NCBI GenBank assembly: GCA_947488845.1
Contig: CANLBM010000016.1
Location: 1-64,000, forward strand
Reading direction: 5' to 3'
DNA length: 64,000 nt
Source of the DNA: an uncultured Sphingomonadaceae bacterium
Lineage (GTDB): Bacteria > Pseudomonadota > Alphaproteobacteria > Sphingomonadales > Sphingomonadaceae
Made by a program: the position numbers and the translations under genes. Of this stretch, positions 9,333 to 17,206 are shown piece by piece. The notes beneath the pieces are model-generated. The model was not told the origin of the DNA, did no database searches, and saw only the letters and a program-made list of their open reading frames with translations. Each line of letters begins with the position of its first letter. Within the stretch, counting starts at the first letter, position 1.

Positions 9333-12284
9333 ATGCGTAAATCGCTACTATTAGCCGCCACCGCTATGTCTGCAATGTCGGTGCCTGCCATCGCACAGGA
9401 CAGGGAGAACGGTACCGTCGATGACAATGTCATTATCGTGACTGCGCAACGCCAGGCGCAAAGTGCCCAGGACGTGCCGATCGCGGTTTCCGCCTTTTCC
9501 GGCGCGGCACTGGAAGCCCAGCAGATCGAGAACAGTTCCGACCTCCAGCTCACGCTGCCGAATATTACCTTTACCAAAACCAATTTCACCAGTGCAAGCT
9601 TCACGATTCGTGGGATCGGAGACCTTTGCGTCGGCGTTTCCTGTGACCAGGCAACGGCAATCCACCTGAACGATTCTCCCCTGTTTTCAACCCGACTTTT
9701 CGAAACGGAATTTTTCGATCTCGAGCGGGTCGAAGTGCTGCGTGGGCCGCAAGGGACCTTGTTCGGTCGCAACGCCACCGCCGGTGTTGTGAATGTCGTG
9801 ACCGCCAAGCCCAGACTGGGGCAGTTCCAAGCCTCCGGTGATGCCGAATATGGCAATTACAATGCCATCAAAGTTAAGGGTATGGTCAATATTCCCATCG
9901 GAGATACGATCGCCTTCCGGGGTGCCGGCGTCTATGTGAAGCGGGACGGCTATACCACCAATCTCAATGGCGGGCCAGATCTTGATGACCGCGATCTCTA
10001 TTCGATCCGCGGTTCGCTGCGTTTCGAACCCACTCCGGATACCACGATCGACCTGTTCGCTTCCTATTTCCGCGAAGACGACAACCGGATGCGGATCCAG
10101 AAGCAATATTGCCAACGCGACCCGACAGGCATTCTGGGCTGTCTGAACAGTTCCCGCAATGCAGAATCGTTCAACGGGAACTCGACCGTCGCGGCCACTT
10201 TGCCTTCCAGGGAATTTCTCGCAACCCAGGGCATACCGACGGCCTTCGCACTGGGCAGCGTATATGGCCCGGATCAATATTCCGGCATTTCCATTCCTGC
10301 GGATTCGCGAACGGTAAACACCGCGTTCACGCCGGAATATTTTGCGAGCGAACTGACCTTCCAGGGCAAGATCAAGCATGATTTCGGTCCGATCAGCGCC
10401 CAACTTTCCGGTACCTATCAGAAAGTGAAGCTGGATTCCCGGCAGGATTATAACAACAATATCGGTCGGCGGGATGGTTATGCGCCAGCACTGAATACGC
10501 TCGCTGCGGCAGCCGCGGGTCTCATACCTGGCCTTCCTTCAGCGTATTTTGCTCCGATTGCCGCTGCGATCATTCCGAATGGGCCGAATGGCGTATTATG
10601 TACCTCGGATACGGATACGATCGGTCTCGGCTCCTTCGGCGGCAACAGCAATTGCGCAGCCACGCCGCTACAATATGACCGCTCCAACGAAGAGAACAGC
10701 AGCTGGTCGGCCGAAGTCATTATCTCGAGCGATTTGGACGGACCGTTCAACTTTCTGGTGGGCGGTATTTATGCCGATTATCATCTGACCGAAAACAGCT
10801 ATTATGTTAATGCGTTCGGGCTTGACTATTTCGCGGGATTGCTCGGTAGCTTTTCCTCGCTGGCCAATGGCCTGCCGCCGTCGTTCCTCGGTACGCCCTA
10901 TTTTCGTAATCATAGCGACGATCTGACGGTGAAGTCCTATGGCCTGTTTGGCGAAGTCTATTTCGACATCAGCGACAAATTGAAACTGACCGGCGGTTTG
11001 CGGTACAACAATGACAAGAAAAACCTGCGGGCGCGTTCTACGCTGGCCAATTTCCTTGTGCCTTACAGTCAGACAACAAACGCATTTGAATCGCCTTTCG
11101 TGGGATCTTATGATGCGGATCCGGGAACTCCAGGCAACCAGATTTTCCAGAATCGCCAGGTCAAGTTCAACGAAATCACTGGCCGTGCGGTGCTTGACTA
11201 TAAGATTACCGACGACAATTTGATCTATCTATCCTATTCTCGCGGTTATAAATCCGGTGGTATCAACCCACCGGTGCAGCCAATCTTTGAGATACCGGAA
11301 GCCTTCAGGCCAGAACAGGTTGATGCTTTCGAAATCGGATCGAAAAATACATTCGCCGACGGCGCATTGCAACTCAACCTGACTGCCTTCTATTATAAAT
11401 ACAAGGATTTGCAGCTTAGCAAGATCGTTGCGCGGACTGCGGTCAACGAAAATGTCGATGCCGATATCTACGGTGCCGAGGTCGAAGCTGTCATCCGGCC
11501 CGATCCGGACTGGATGATCAATATGGGATTCAGCTACCTGCATACCGAAGTGAAGGGCGACACGTTCAACAGCGACCCGCGTGACTTTGGCGGAAACCGT
11601 TCCGACGCCGTGATCATCAAGGACATCAGCAATGCTTCGAACTGCGCGGTTGCGTCACAATCGGGTAATATTGCCGGGGTGAATGCCTTTGTTAACGCCG
11701 TAAATGGTGCAATCAATGCGGGCGCAGTTCCTGGTCTTGCACCGGGTGCCGGGCTTCAGCCTACCGTCGCTTTCCCTGCCAACGGCGGCATAGCATCAAC
11801 CGGTGCATTCGGTATCTGTGGTGTATTGGAGGCGGCGGCCGCCGGAGCATTTGCTGGCGGTGGCCTCGTACCGGCAGCATTTGGCGGGATCGACTATTTC
11901 TCTGCCGGTATTCCCAAGAATATTCGCGGGAACGAGTTGCCCCAGGCACCGCAGCTGAAATTCTCCGCTGGCGTGCAATATACGATGAACTTCGACAATG
12001 GCATGAGCCTGGTCCCGCGTGTCGACCTTGCTTATACCGGGGAAAGTTTCGGCAGTATCTTCAATGGCAATGTCAACCGGATCAAGGGCTATGCGCAAGC
12101 GAACGCCCAGATCCAGCTGAACGGCACCGATGATCGCTGGTATGTTCGTGGCTTTGTCCAGAATATTTTCGACAGCAACTCGGAAACCGGACTTTATGTG
12201 ACTGACCAGTCCTCCGGGCTTTACACCAACGTGTTCACGCTTGAACCACGCCGCTACGGTATCGGTGCCGGCTTCAAGTTCTGA
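9333..12284 (+). CDS. large TonB-dependent outer-membrane receptor
   Basis: A receptor of about 983 residues, longer than most. It has a signal peptide ending in AIAQ, a TonB-box-like DNVIIVTAQRQ, a plug with ERVEVLRGPQGTLFGRNATAG and a barrel ending GAGFKF. The extra length lies in long Ala/Gly/Pro-rich loops, for example near residues 380-430 and 770-850, and it holds cysteine pairs in extracellular-type loops (CVGVSC, YCQRDPTGILGC). The ATG at 9333 follows GGGAGAG; the frame runs upstream to 9258 but that part has no receptor character. It is a paralogue of the preceding receptor but has its own upstream region and terminator, so the two need not be co-expressed. The substrate is unknown. 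Confidence 0.92.
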   Translation: MRKSLLLAATAMSAMSVPAIAQDRENGTVDDNVIIVTAQRQAQSAQDVPIAVSAFSGAALEAQQIENSSDLQLTLPNITFTKTNFTSASFTIRGIGDLCVGVSCDQATAIHLNDSPLFSTRLFETEFFDLERVEVLRGPQGTLFGRNATAGVVNVVTAKPRLGQFQASGDAEYGNYNAIKVKGMVNIPIGDTIAFRGAGVYVKRDGYTTNLNGGPDLDDRDLYSIRGSLRFEPTPDTTIDLFASYFREDDNRMRIQKQYCQRDPTGILGCLNSSRNAESFNGNSTVAATLPSREFLATQGIPTAFALGSVYGPDQYSGISIPADSRTVNTAFTPEYFASELTFQGKIKHDFGPISAQLSGTYQKVKLDSRQDYNNNIGRRDGYAPALNTLAAAAAGLIPGLPSAYFAPIAAAIIPNGPNGVLCTSDTDTIGLGSFGGNSNCAATPLQYDRSNEENSSWSAEVIISSDLDGPFNFLVGGIYADYHLTENSYYVNAFGLDYFAGLLGSFSSLANGLPPSFLGTPYFRNHSDDLTVKSYGLFGEVYFDISDKLKLTGGLRYNNDKKNLRARSTLANFLVPYSQTTNAFESPFVGSYDADPGTPGNQIFQNRQVKFNEITGRAVLDYKITDDNLIYLSYSRGYKSGGINPPVQPIFEIPEAFRPEQVDAFEIGSKNTFADGALQLNLTAFYYKYKDLQLSKIVARTAVNENVDADIYGAEVEAVIRPDPDWMINMGFSYLHTEVKGDTFNSDPRDFGGNRSDAVIIKDISNASNCAVASQSGNIAGVNAFVNAVNGAINAGAVPGLAPGAGLQPTVAFPANGGIASTGAFGICGVLEAAAAGAFAGGGLVPAAFGGIDYFSAGIPKNIRGNELPQAPQLKFSAGVQYTMNFDNGMSLVPRVDLAYTGESFGSIFNGNVNRIKGYAQANAQIQLNGTDDRWYVRGFVQNIFDSNSETGLYVTDQSSGLYTNVFTLEPRRYGIGAGFKF

Positions 12285-12307
12285 TCTGAAGCGCATATGA
12301 AATGAAG

Positions 12308-12340
12308 AAGCCCTGCCGGGAAACCGGCGGGGCTTTTTTT
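12308..12340 (+). terminator. Rho-independent terminator after the second TonB receptor
   Basis: The stem AGCCCTGCCGG / CCGGCGGGGCT around a GAAA loop is followed by seven or more T residues, starting about 24 bases after the stop codon. Confidence 0.92.
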
Positions 12341-12364
12341 GGTCCGTAGAAACGCTCGCTCTGT

Positions 12365-12664
12365 TTATTCGCAGGCTATCCCGTCACCGTCTCCATCAAG
12401 GTGCCGGCCATAGCCGCGTTGGCCGCGGTAAATCGGTGTTGGTCCCGCCCCTCTGGCTGCAGCGCAATTGGGATAATAGTCCCGTGCGCCCGTCGGACGA
12501 GCTGGCTGAGGCGGGGAGGTGCCACCGCCATGGCAGTGTCTGCCGCCATTTTTACGGTCATTATGACAACCGTCGGCCGCCGTCCGGCCTCCATGCGCTG
12601 CCGCTTCGCTAACGGGAATTATCGAGAGCGTCAGCATCAAGACGATATTGCTGCGAATGGACAT
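12365..12664 (-). CDS. small secreted protein with a C-terminal excalibur-type domain
   Basis: About 99 residues from the ATG at 12664: a signal peptide (MSIRSNIVLMLTLSIIPVSEAAA), a His/Cys-rich patch with CHNDRKNGGRHCHGG, a Pro-rich linker, and a C terminus with YYPNCAAARGAG and ending DGDGDGIACE. The final motif is the hallmark of the excalibur calcium-binding domain, and the CHxxxxxGxxHCHxG patch is the YHYH-like element often found with it. An upstream extension to 12817 is open but would bury the signal peptide, so I reject it. The role is unknown; relatives are cell-surface or nuclease-associated. It lies just outside the tRNA-Thr repeat at 12859. Confidence 0.7.
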   Translation of the reverse strand: MSIRSNIVLMLTLSIIPVSEAAAHGGRTAADGCHNDRKNGGRHCHGGGTSPPQPARPTGARDYYPNCAAARGAGPTPIYRGQRGYGRHLDGDGDGIACE

Positions 12665-12858
12665 CCGGAGCGCATAGGCCGAAAAGGTCAAATATCGTTG
12701 AACGTGATGACAGGAAACCGTGATCGCCTCGATTTCGAGGCCAAGCGTAGCGTGGCTGCCAATGTCAGAAGCAAGTCGTGCTGGCGGTGAGACAGGCCCT
12801 TGCTTCCACTGCGGCATTTTTGCAGTAGTCGATCCCCGGATCGACTTTAATCCGCAAA

Positions 12859-12917
12859 AATGGTGCCGAATATCCGACTCGAACGGATGACCTACCGCTT
12901 ACAAGGCGGTTGCTCTA
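12859..12917 (-). repeat. distal copy of the tRNA-Thr 3' end (attachment-site repeat)
   Basis: These 59 bases are identical to 17036-17094, the 3' part of the intact tRNA-Thr gene from the D arm through the CCA end, in the same orientation. Identity stops abruptly on both sides. The 5' part of the tRNA is absent, so this is not a second tRNA gene. A displaced 3' fragment is the mark left when an integrative element recombines into the 3' end of a tRNA gene. Confidence 0.88.
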
Positions 12918-12939
12918 AGAGCGAGCACCTCGACCCTAG

Positions 12940-13125
12940 TTCCCCCATTCCAAAGACATTGATTCGCTTACAAAGCAGTCGTTAACCGCAGATAATTTGT
13001 TCGCGCCCGAATGGCAATATCTGGGTGGCTTGCCGACGGTCCGCTTTTGGGACGACAGTTCGCGGAAACTGACATTCAAACGCCTTGGTGGGCATGATCT
13101 CTATGCGCCCCAATTTATGACATAG
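12940..13125 (+). pseudogene. possible gene remnant of unknown identity
   Basis: A frame of 61 codons with no ATG and no ribosome-binding site runs to TAG at 13123-13125. Its residues look protein-like (for example APEWQYLGG and KRLGGHDLYAPQ), but I recognise no family. It lies directly inside the left island boundary, where element genes often decay. A small TTG-started gene from 12997 cannot be excluded. Confidence 0.25.
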
Positions 13126-13205
13126 CAGCCCGATTCCTTAGTCCCCAATAGCGGACGATCTTCGTGGCCATTCAGGGTTAGGCTCTTGTTCGACCACCGA
13201 ATCCA

Positions 13206-13670
13206 TCAAGCTGCAAGAACAGCTATGCAATCTTCGAAAATCTCGCGCTGCTTCTTCACCGGAAAGGCAAGTCCTGCTCCAATTTTACTAAACCAGCGGG
13301 CATCTGCAATTTCTTCAGTCTGCAAGGTCAGGGGTACACCGATCGGCAGACATACAAGAAACATGGTCGCATACTGACCATCATGATCAAGAGCGCGCTT
13401 GGCCTTGTAATCTGCACTATAGATGAAGCGATTTTCGATTGGTAGCTCCTCAAGCGTATCTTCTAGAACGACCCCAAGCTCTTCGGCGATTTCCCGCCGC
13501 ATCGCCTGGTGTGCCGTCTCGCCGTTCTCGACGCCGCCGCCGACAAGCGTCCATTCCTCTTCTCGGTAACCGTGTGGTCGAACCAGCAGAAACTCACCAG
13601 CCGCATTAGTTATTACCGCACGAACCTTCTGACGGAGTTTCAGTCCGCCCTCATGATAAAATACACTCAT
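13206..13670 (-). CDS. NUDIX hydrolase
   Basis: About 154 residues. The NUDIX box is complete: G at the start of GGGVENGE, then TAHQAMRREIAEELGV, giving the GX5EX7REXXEEXGX pattern that binds the metal and cleaves a nucleoside diphosphate linked to another group. Candidate substrates are oxidised nucleotides, NDP-sugars or NAD-like compounds; the sequence does not decide. I use the ATG at 13670, with a GTG immediately upstream as an alternative. It is inside the tRNA-Thr island, transcribed toward the left boundary and away from the SulP operon. Surrounding bases are more AT-rich than the SulP operon, which suggests that the island is mosaic. Confidence 0.85.
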   Translation of the reverse strand: MSVFYHEGGLKLRQKVRAVITNAAGEFLLVRPHGYREEEWTLVGGGVENGETAHQAMRREIAEELGVVLEDTLEELPIENRFIYSADYKAKRALDHDGQYATMFLVCLPIGVPLTLQTEEIADARWFSKIGAGLAFPVKKQREIFEDCIAVLAA

Positions 13671-13936
13671 CACTAAGGTATTCAGGCAAAAAGCTTAAAG
13701 TAAGGTTATACGGAAACCCGATTGCCCCAATATTTCACTTCGCACTTGCAACATTAACTCGAATATCCTACGCGCCCTTGCAATCCGCTGGACCCGACCT
13801 CGTCGGGTGGCTCGGCCCGGCGCCTATCCCCGGGATAACCTTTTTTCATTCCGCTTTCACAGCCGCTCGCACCAAAACCTCGACAGGTCTGGCGTCGAAC
13901 CGGCTGCGCTGAATCGGCATTTTTACAAGGTCAGCT

Positions 13937-15421
13937 ATGCCCAAAATTGAAGTCATCAAGCGCGAGTGGTTTTCCAACCCGCGCGGCGATATCCTCTCCG
14001 GAATCGTCGTGGCGCTCGCGCTCATCCCTGAGGCCATCGGCTTCTCGATCATCGCCGGGGTCGATCCACGCGTCGGTCTCTATGCCTCCTTCTCGATCGC
14101 GGTGATCATCTCGCTGGTCGGCGGGCGGCAGGGCATGATCTCGGCGGCCACCGCCGCGATTGCGGTGCTGGTGCTGCCACTGATCCGCGATCATGGCGTC
14201 GAATATCTGTTCGCTGCCACGATCCTAATGGGCCTGATCCAGCTGGTAGCCGGCTTTCTGCGATTGAACCTGCTGATGCAATATGTCTCGCGCTCGGTGA
14301 TTACCGGTTTTGTCAACGCGCTGGCGATCCTGATCTTCATGGCGCAAATGCCCGAACTGACCGGGGTGCCGATGATGACCTATTTGTTGGTCGCGGGTGG
14401 CCTCGCGATCATCTACCTTTTTCCCTATCTGACCAAGGCGATTCCCTCGCCGCTGATCTCGATCGCGATCCTGACCGCGCTGGTCTTCTATCTCGGGATC
14501 GATGTCCGCACCGTTGGCGACATGGGCGAACTGCCGTCCTCGCTGCCCGCCTGGCTTATTCCCGATGTCCCGTTCACGCTGGAGACGCTGCAGATCATCC
14601 TGCCTTACTCGCTGACCATGGCAGCCGTTGGCCTGCTTGAATCGATGATGACGGCGCAGATCGTCGATGACCTCACCGACACCCCGTCCGACAAGCAACG
14701 CGAGATGAAGGGGCAGGGCATCGCCAATTTCTTCACCGGCTTCCTTGGCGGCATGGGCGGCTGCGCGATGATTGGCCAATCGGTGATCAACGTGAAGTCC
14801 GGCGGCGAAACCCGCCTGTCAACCTTCGTCTCCGGTGCCTTCCTGCTGTTCCTGATCCTGGTTCTCGGGTCGCTGGTCGCGATCATTCCAATGGCCGCGC
14901 TGGTCGCGGTGATGATCATGGTCTCGATCGGTACCTTCTCCTGGCAGTCGATCCGCGACATCCGCCATCATCCGTGGCAGTCGTCAGTGGTGATGCTGGT
15001 GACCGTAGTGATCGTGGTCTGGACGCACGATCTGGCGCAGGGCGTTCTTGCCGGCGTGATCCTCTCGGGCCTGTTCTTCGCCAGCAAGGTCAAGCGCATC
15101 TTCAACGTGGAATCGAAACTGTCTTCCGACGGACTGTCTCGTCATTACAGCGTATCGGGACAGGTGTTTTTTGCCTCGTCGGAGAGCTTCGTCGAGGCCT
15201 TTGATTTCAAGGAAGTGCTGGACCGCGTGGTGATCGATGTGTCACAAGCCCATTTCTGGGATATTTCGGCGGTCGGCACGCTCGACAAGGCGATCCTGAA
15301 ATTCCGCCGCGAAGGCACGGAAGTGGAAATAATCGGCCTCAACCAGGCCAGCGCCGCGATGGTCGACCGTTTCGCCATCCACGACAAGCCGGGTGCCGAT
15401 GCGCAACTCGGCGGCCATTGA
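13937..15421 (+). CDS. SulP-family anion transporter with C-terminal STAS domain
   Basis: An inner-membrane transporter of 494 residues. The N-terminal half starts with the family pattern ([20 protein letters not shown]) and holds 10-12 hydrophobic segments to about residue 400; the rest is a STAS domain with [17 protein letters not shown]. SulP proteins carry sulfate, bicarbonate or C4-dicarboxylates, usually with Na+ or H+. The substrate cannot be fixed here; no carbonic anhydrase or sulfate-assimilation gene is adjacent. It is the first gene of a three-gene operon, with only 13 bases before the universal stress protein. Codon use is strongly GC-rich compared with the island edges. The start has AAGG upstream. 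Confidence 0.88.
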   Translation: MPKIEVIKREWFSNPRGDILSGIVVALALIPEAIGFSIIAGVDPRVGLYASFSIAVIISLVGGRQGMISAATAAIAVLVLPLIRDHGVEYLFAATILMGLIQLVAGFLRLNLLMQYVSRSVITGFVNALAILIFMAQMPELTGVPMMTYLLVAGGLAIIYLFPYLTKAIPSPLISIAILTALVFYLGIDVRTVGDMGELPSSLPAWLIPDVPFTLETLQIILPYSLTMAAVGLLESMMTAQIVDDLTDTPSDKQREMKGQGIANFFTGFLGGMGGCAMIGQSVINVKSGGETRLSTFVSGAFLLFLILVLGSLVAIIPMAALVAVMIMVSIGTFSWQSIRDIRHHPWQSSVVMLVTVVIVVWTHDLAQGVLAGVILSGLFFASKVKRIFNVESKLSSDGLSRHYSVSGQVFFASSESFVEAFDFKEVLDRVVIDVSQAHFWDISAVGTLDKAILKFRREGTEVEIIGLNQASAAMVDRFAIHDKPGADAQLGGH

Positions 15422-15434
15422 GAGGATTGAACAG

Positions 15435-16286
15435 ATGGAACATGTGCTCACCTGCATCGATGCATCCGGCTATGCCGACAGTGTCTGCGATCTGGCCGCC
15501 TGGGCTTCGAAGCGACTGGCGATGCCCGTCGAACTGCTGCACGTGGTGCAGCGTAGCGATGCCGTCTCGGCGCGCAGCGATCGATCCGGCGCGATCGGCC
15601 TCGGGGTCAAGTCCAGCCTGATGGAAGAGCTGGTCCAGATGGAGGCGGCCGAGACCAAATTGAAAGTGGAACGCGGCCGGGTACTGCTCGCTGCGGCCGA
15701 ACAGCGACTGCGCGAGAATGGGGTCGCCGACGTCCGCACCGTGCACCGGCATGGCGGCATCATCGAGACCATATTGGAACGCGAGGACGGCGCTCGCGTC
15801 GTCATCATCGGCAAGCGCGGCGACAGCCACGAATTTGCCCAGGGCCATATCGGATCCAATATCGAGCGCGTCGTCCGGGCCAGCACCAAGCCGGTGCTGA
15901 TCGCATCGCGCGAATATACCCAGCCGCAGCATATCGTGTTCGCTTATGATGCCAGCCCCGCCGCCGAGCGGGCGCTGGGACGACTGGTCGAATCGACCCT
16001 GTTCACCGGCCTGCCGGTCCATATCGTCATGGCCGACACCGACAATGAGGCACACCGCCGCGCCCTGAACAGCGCCGCCGCGCGTCTCGGCGAGGAGCGC
16101 GAGGTCACCACCACGCTGGAACCCTGCAAGCCCGAGGCCCTGATCGCCGGCATTGTCGAGCAGACGCCGGGCGCGATGCTGGTGATGGGCGCCTATGGCC
16201 ATTCGCCGATCCGCACCCTGATCGTCGGCAGCACCACGACGACGATGATCCGCACCGTCCATGTGCCGGTGCTGCTGGTACGATAA
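15435..16286 (+). CDS. tandem-domain universal stress protein
   Basis: About 283 residues with two UspA-like domains. Domain 1 covers about residues 1-155 and ends with a nucleotide-binding-like GKRGDSHEF...GS; domain 2 covers about 165-283 and holds the ATP-binding pattern GAYGHSPIRTLIVGST (G-2X-G-9X-G-S). The spacing in domain 1 is one residue longer than the consensus, so only domain 2 clearly fits ATP binding. The start at 15435 follows GAGAGG. Being 13 bases after the SulP gene and 4 bases before a DksA/TraR gene, it probably helps regulate the transporter or links it to stress signalling. Usp genes next to SulP genes are seen in other bacteria. Confidence 0.88.
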   Translation: MEHVLTCIDASGYADSVCDLAAWASKRLAMPVELLHVVQRSDAVSARSDRSGAIGLGVKSSLMEELVQMEAAETKLKVERGRVLLAAAEQRLRENGVADVRTVHRHGGIIETILEREDGARVVIIGKRGDSHEFAQGHIGSNIERVVRASTKPVLIASREYTQPQHIVFAYDASPAAERALGRLVESTLFTGLPVHIVMADTDNEAHRRALNSAAARLGEEREVTTTLEPCKPEALIAGIVEQTPGAMLVMGAYGHSPIRTLIVGSTTTTMIRTVHVPVLLVR

Positions 16287-16290
16287 TCTG

Positions 16291-16626
16291 ATGCTCGACC
16301 TTGCCCGTTTTCGCGAAAAGCTTCTGGCCCGGCGGGAGGAATTGCTCGCCGAGGACCAGATGTCGGAAGCCGGCCGCGCGCCGGTGACGCTTGAACAAGA
16401 CAGCGTAGGCAGGCTCTCCCGTATTGATGCCATGCAGCTGCAGGCCATGGCGCTGGCCCAGGCACGGCGCCGGCAGAATGAACGACACTCCATCGATGCT
16501 GCCCTGCGTCGAATTGACGAAAGTGAATATGGCTATTGCGTGAAATGTGGCGACGATATTGCGCCCGCCCGGCTGGAACATAATCCCGCGTTTGCCACCT
16601 GCATTGAATGTGCGACAGAAGGTTAA
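16291..16626 (+). CDS. DksA/TraR-family zinc-finger protein
   Basis: About 111 residues: an N-terminal helical region and a C-terminal four-cysteine zinc finger (YCVKCGDD ... FATCIEC). This is the TraR/DksA fold, whose members bind in the RNA polymerase secondary channel and tune transcription, often with ppGpp. The protein is shorter than DksA proper (about 150 residues) and closer to the TraR/YbiI size. It starts 4 bases after the universal stress gene and ends the operon, so transporter, stress protein and polymerase modulator are probably made together. Confidence 0.85.
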   Translation: MLDLARFREKLLARREELLAEDQMSEAGRAPVTLEQDSVGRLSRIDAMQLQAMALAQARRRQNERHSIDAALRRIDESEYGYCVKCGDDIAPARLEHNPAFATCIECATEG

Positions 16627-16830
16627 GCGATGCGCTTAGGCAAGGTGATCGGCCTTCAACGTAGGGAATTTTGTTGAAGCAGACCCGCTCTATTTCACAG
16701 CCATTTGAAACACCGTGCGATACCGTCTGCTTTAGAAAAATTTTTGTTCGAAAGCAGTCGGTCAGCTAACGTCCCACGTCCAGCCATTAAACTCTAACCA
16801 ATTAAATGGCAGGTTTTGGGAAACGAAATC
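16627..16830. other. intergenic stretch inside the island, no gene seen
   Basis: The DNA between the DksA/TraR stop and the decayed minus-strand frame at 16831 is AT-richer than the operon before it. I see no gene and no convincing terminator. Confidence 0.4.
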
Positions 16831-17040
16831 TTAGGCGATAATGTCGCAAACTGGGGCGTTTGCTGCCATTTCGATCGCGTCAAGGAAAAGGTCGGCATTC
16901 TCGGACTAGCGAGCCGTCAGTCTGCAATTAATCTTGAGGAGCCAGTTGCGCTCAGAGGCCCGCTGCTCCGGAATTGGTGCCCATCTTAGACCGCTTTGCT
17001 TCTGTAAGAATAGCGGCTTTCCGCTAGATGCCTGTAATGG
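16831..17040 (-). pseudogene. possible decayed frame abutting the tRNA-Thr 3' end
   Basis: Read on the minus strand from the tRNA CCA (17038-17040), one frame runs 44 codons to an in-frame TAG at 16906-16908 and then 24 more codons to TAA at 16831-16833. The residues look protein-like on both sides of the TAG (RWAPIPEQRASERNW; NADLFLDAIEMAANAPVCDI). Integrase genes often sit at this spot, but I see no tyrosine-recombinase motif. It could be chance. Confidence 0.22.
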
Positions 17041-17094
17041 TGCCGAATATCCGACTCGAACGGATGACCTACCGCTTACAAGGCGGTTGCTCTA
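17036..17094 (-). repeat. proximal attachment-site repeat within tRNA-Thr
   Basis: The 59 bases identical to 12859-12917. They cover the CCA end, acceptor strand, T arm, variable region, anticodon arm and part of the D arm of the intact tRNA-Thr, plus two bases beyond the CCA. Confidence 0.88.
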
Positions 17095-17113
17095 CCAGCT
17101 GAGCTAATTCGGC
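17038..17113 (-). tRNA. tRNA-Thr (anticodon TGT)
   Basis: The minus strand folds into a full cloverleaf: acceptor GCCGAAT/ATTCGGC, D arm GCTC/GAGC, anticodon stem ACCGC/GCGGT with loop CTTGTAA (anticodon TGT, reading ACA), and T arm ATCCG/CGGAT with TTCGAGT. The discriminator is A and the CCA is encoded at 17038-17040. It is the integration target of the island to its left. Confidence 0.95.
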
Positions 17114-17206
17114 ATGCACTGGATTTGCTGGGCGCTATTAGCGTCAAACCACGCCAAAGGTCCAGCCCTCTTTTTGCGTAATATCTTGGGTCATCGCGGG
17201 CGGGTT

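Larger units (their letters stand above)
12859..17094. mobile_element. tRNA-Thr-associated genomic island, about 4.2 kb, without an intact integrase
   Basis: A perfect 59-bp direct repeat of the tRNA-Thr 3' end bounds the segment. The intact tRNA is at the right end with its 3' end facing inward, and the displaced 3' fragment lies at the left, which is the geometry of tRNA-targeted integration. Between them are a NUDIX hydrolase (minus strand), a SulP-Usp-DksA/TraR operon (plus strand), and noncoding or decayed DNA at both edges. No integrase, excisionase or replication gene is intact. Either the element lost its recombinase or it was mobilised in trans. The repeat is seen directly; mobility is inferred. 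Confidence 0.72.

Noticed and set aside
12859-12936. Second tRNA-Thr gene
   Set aside because: Only the 3' part is present; the sequence after the D arm does not complete the acceptor stem, so it cannot fold as a tRNA.
15339-16493. 384-codon minus-strand frame across the Usp gene
   Set aside because: The plus strand encodes a well-formed tandem Usp protein in an operon; the antisense frame crosses three genes.
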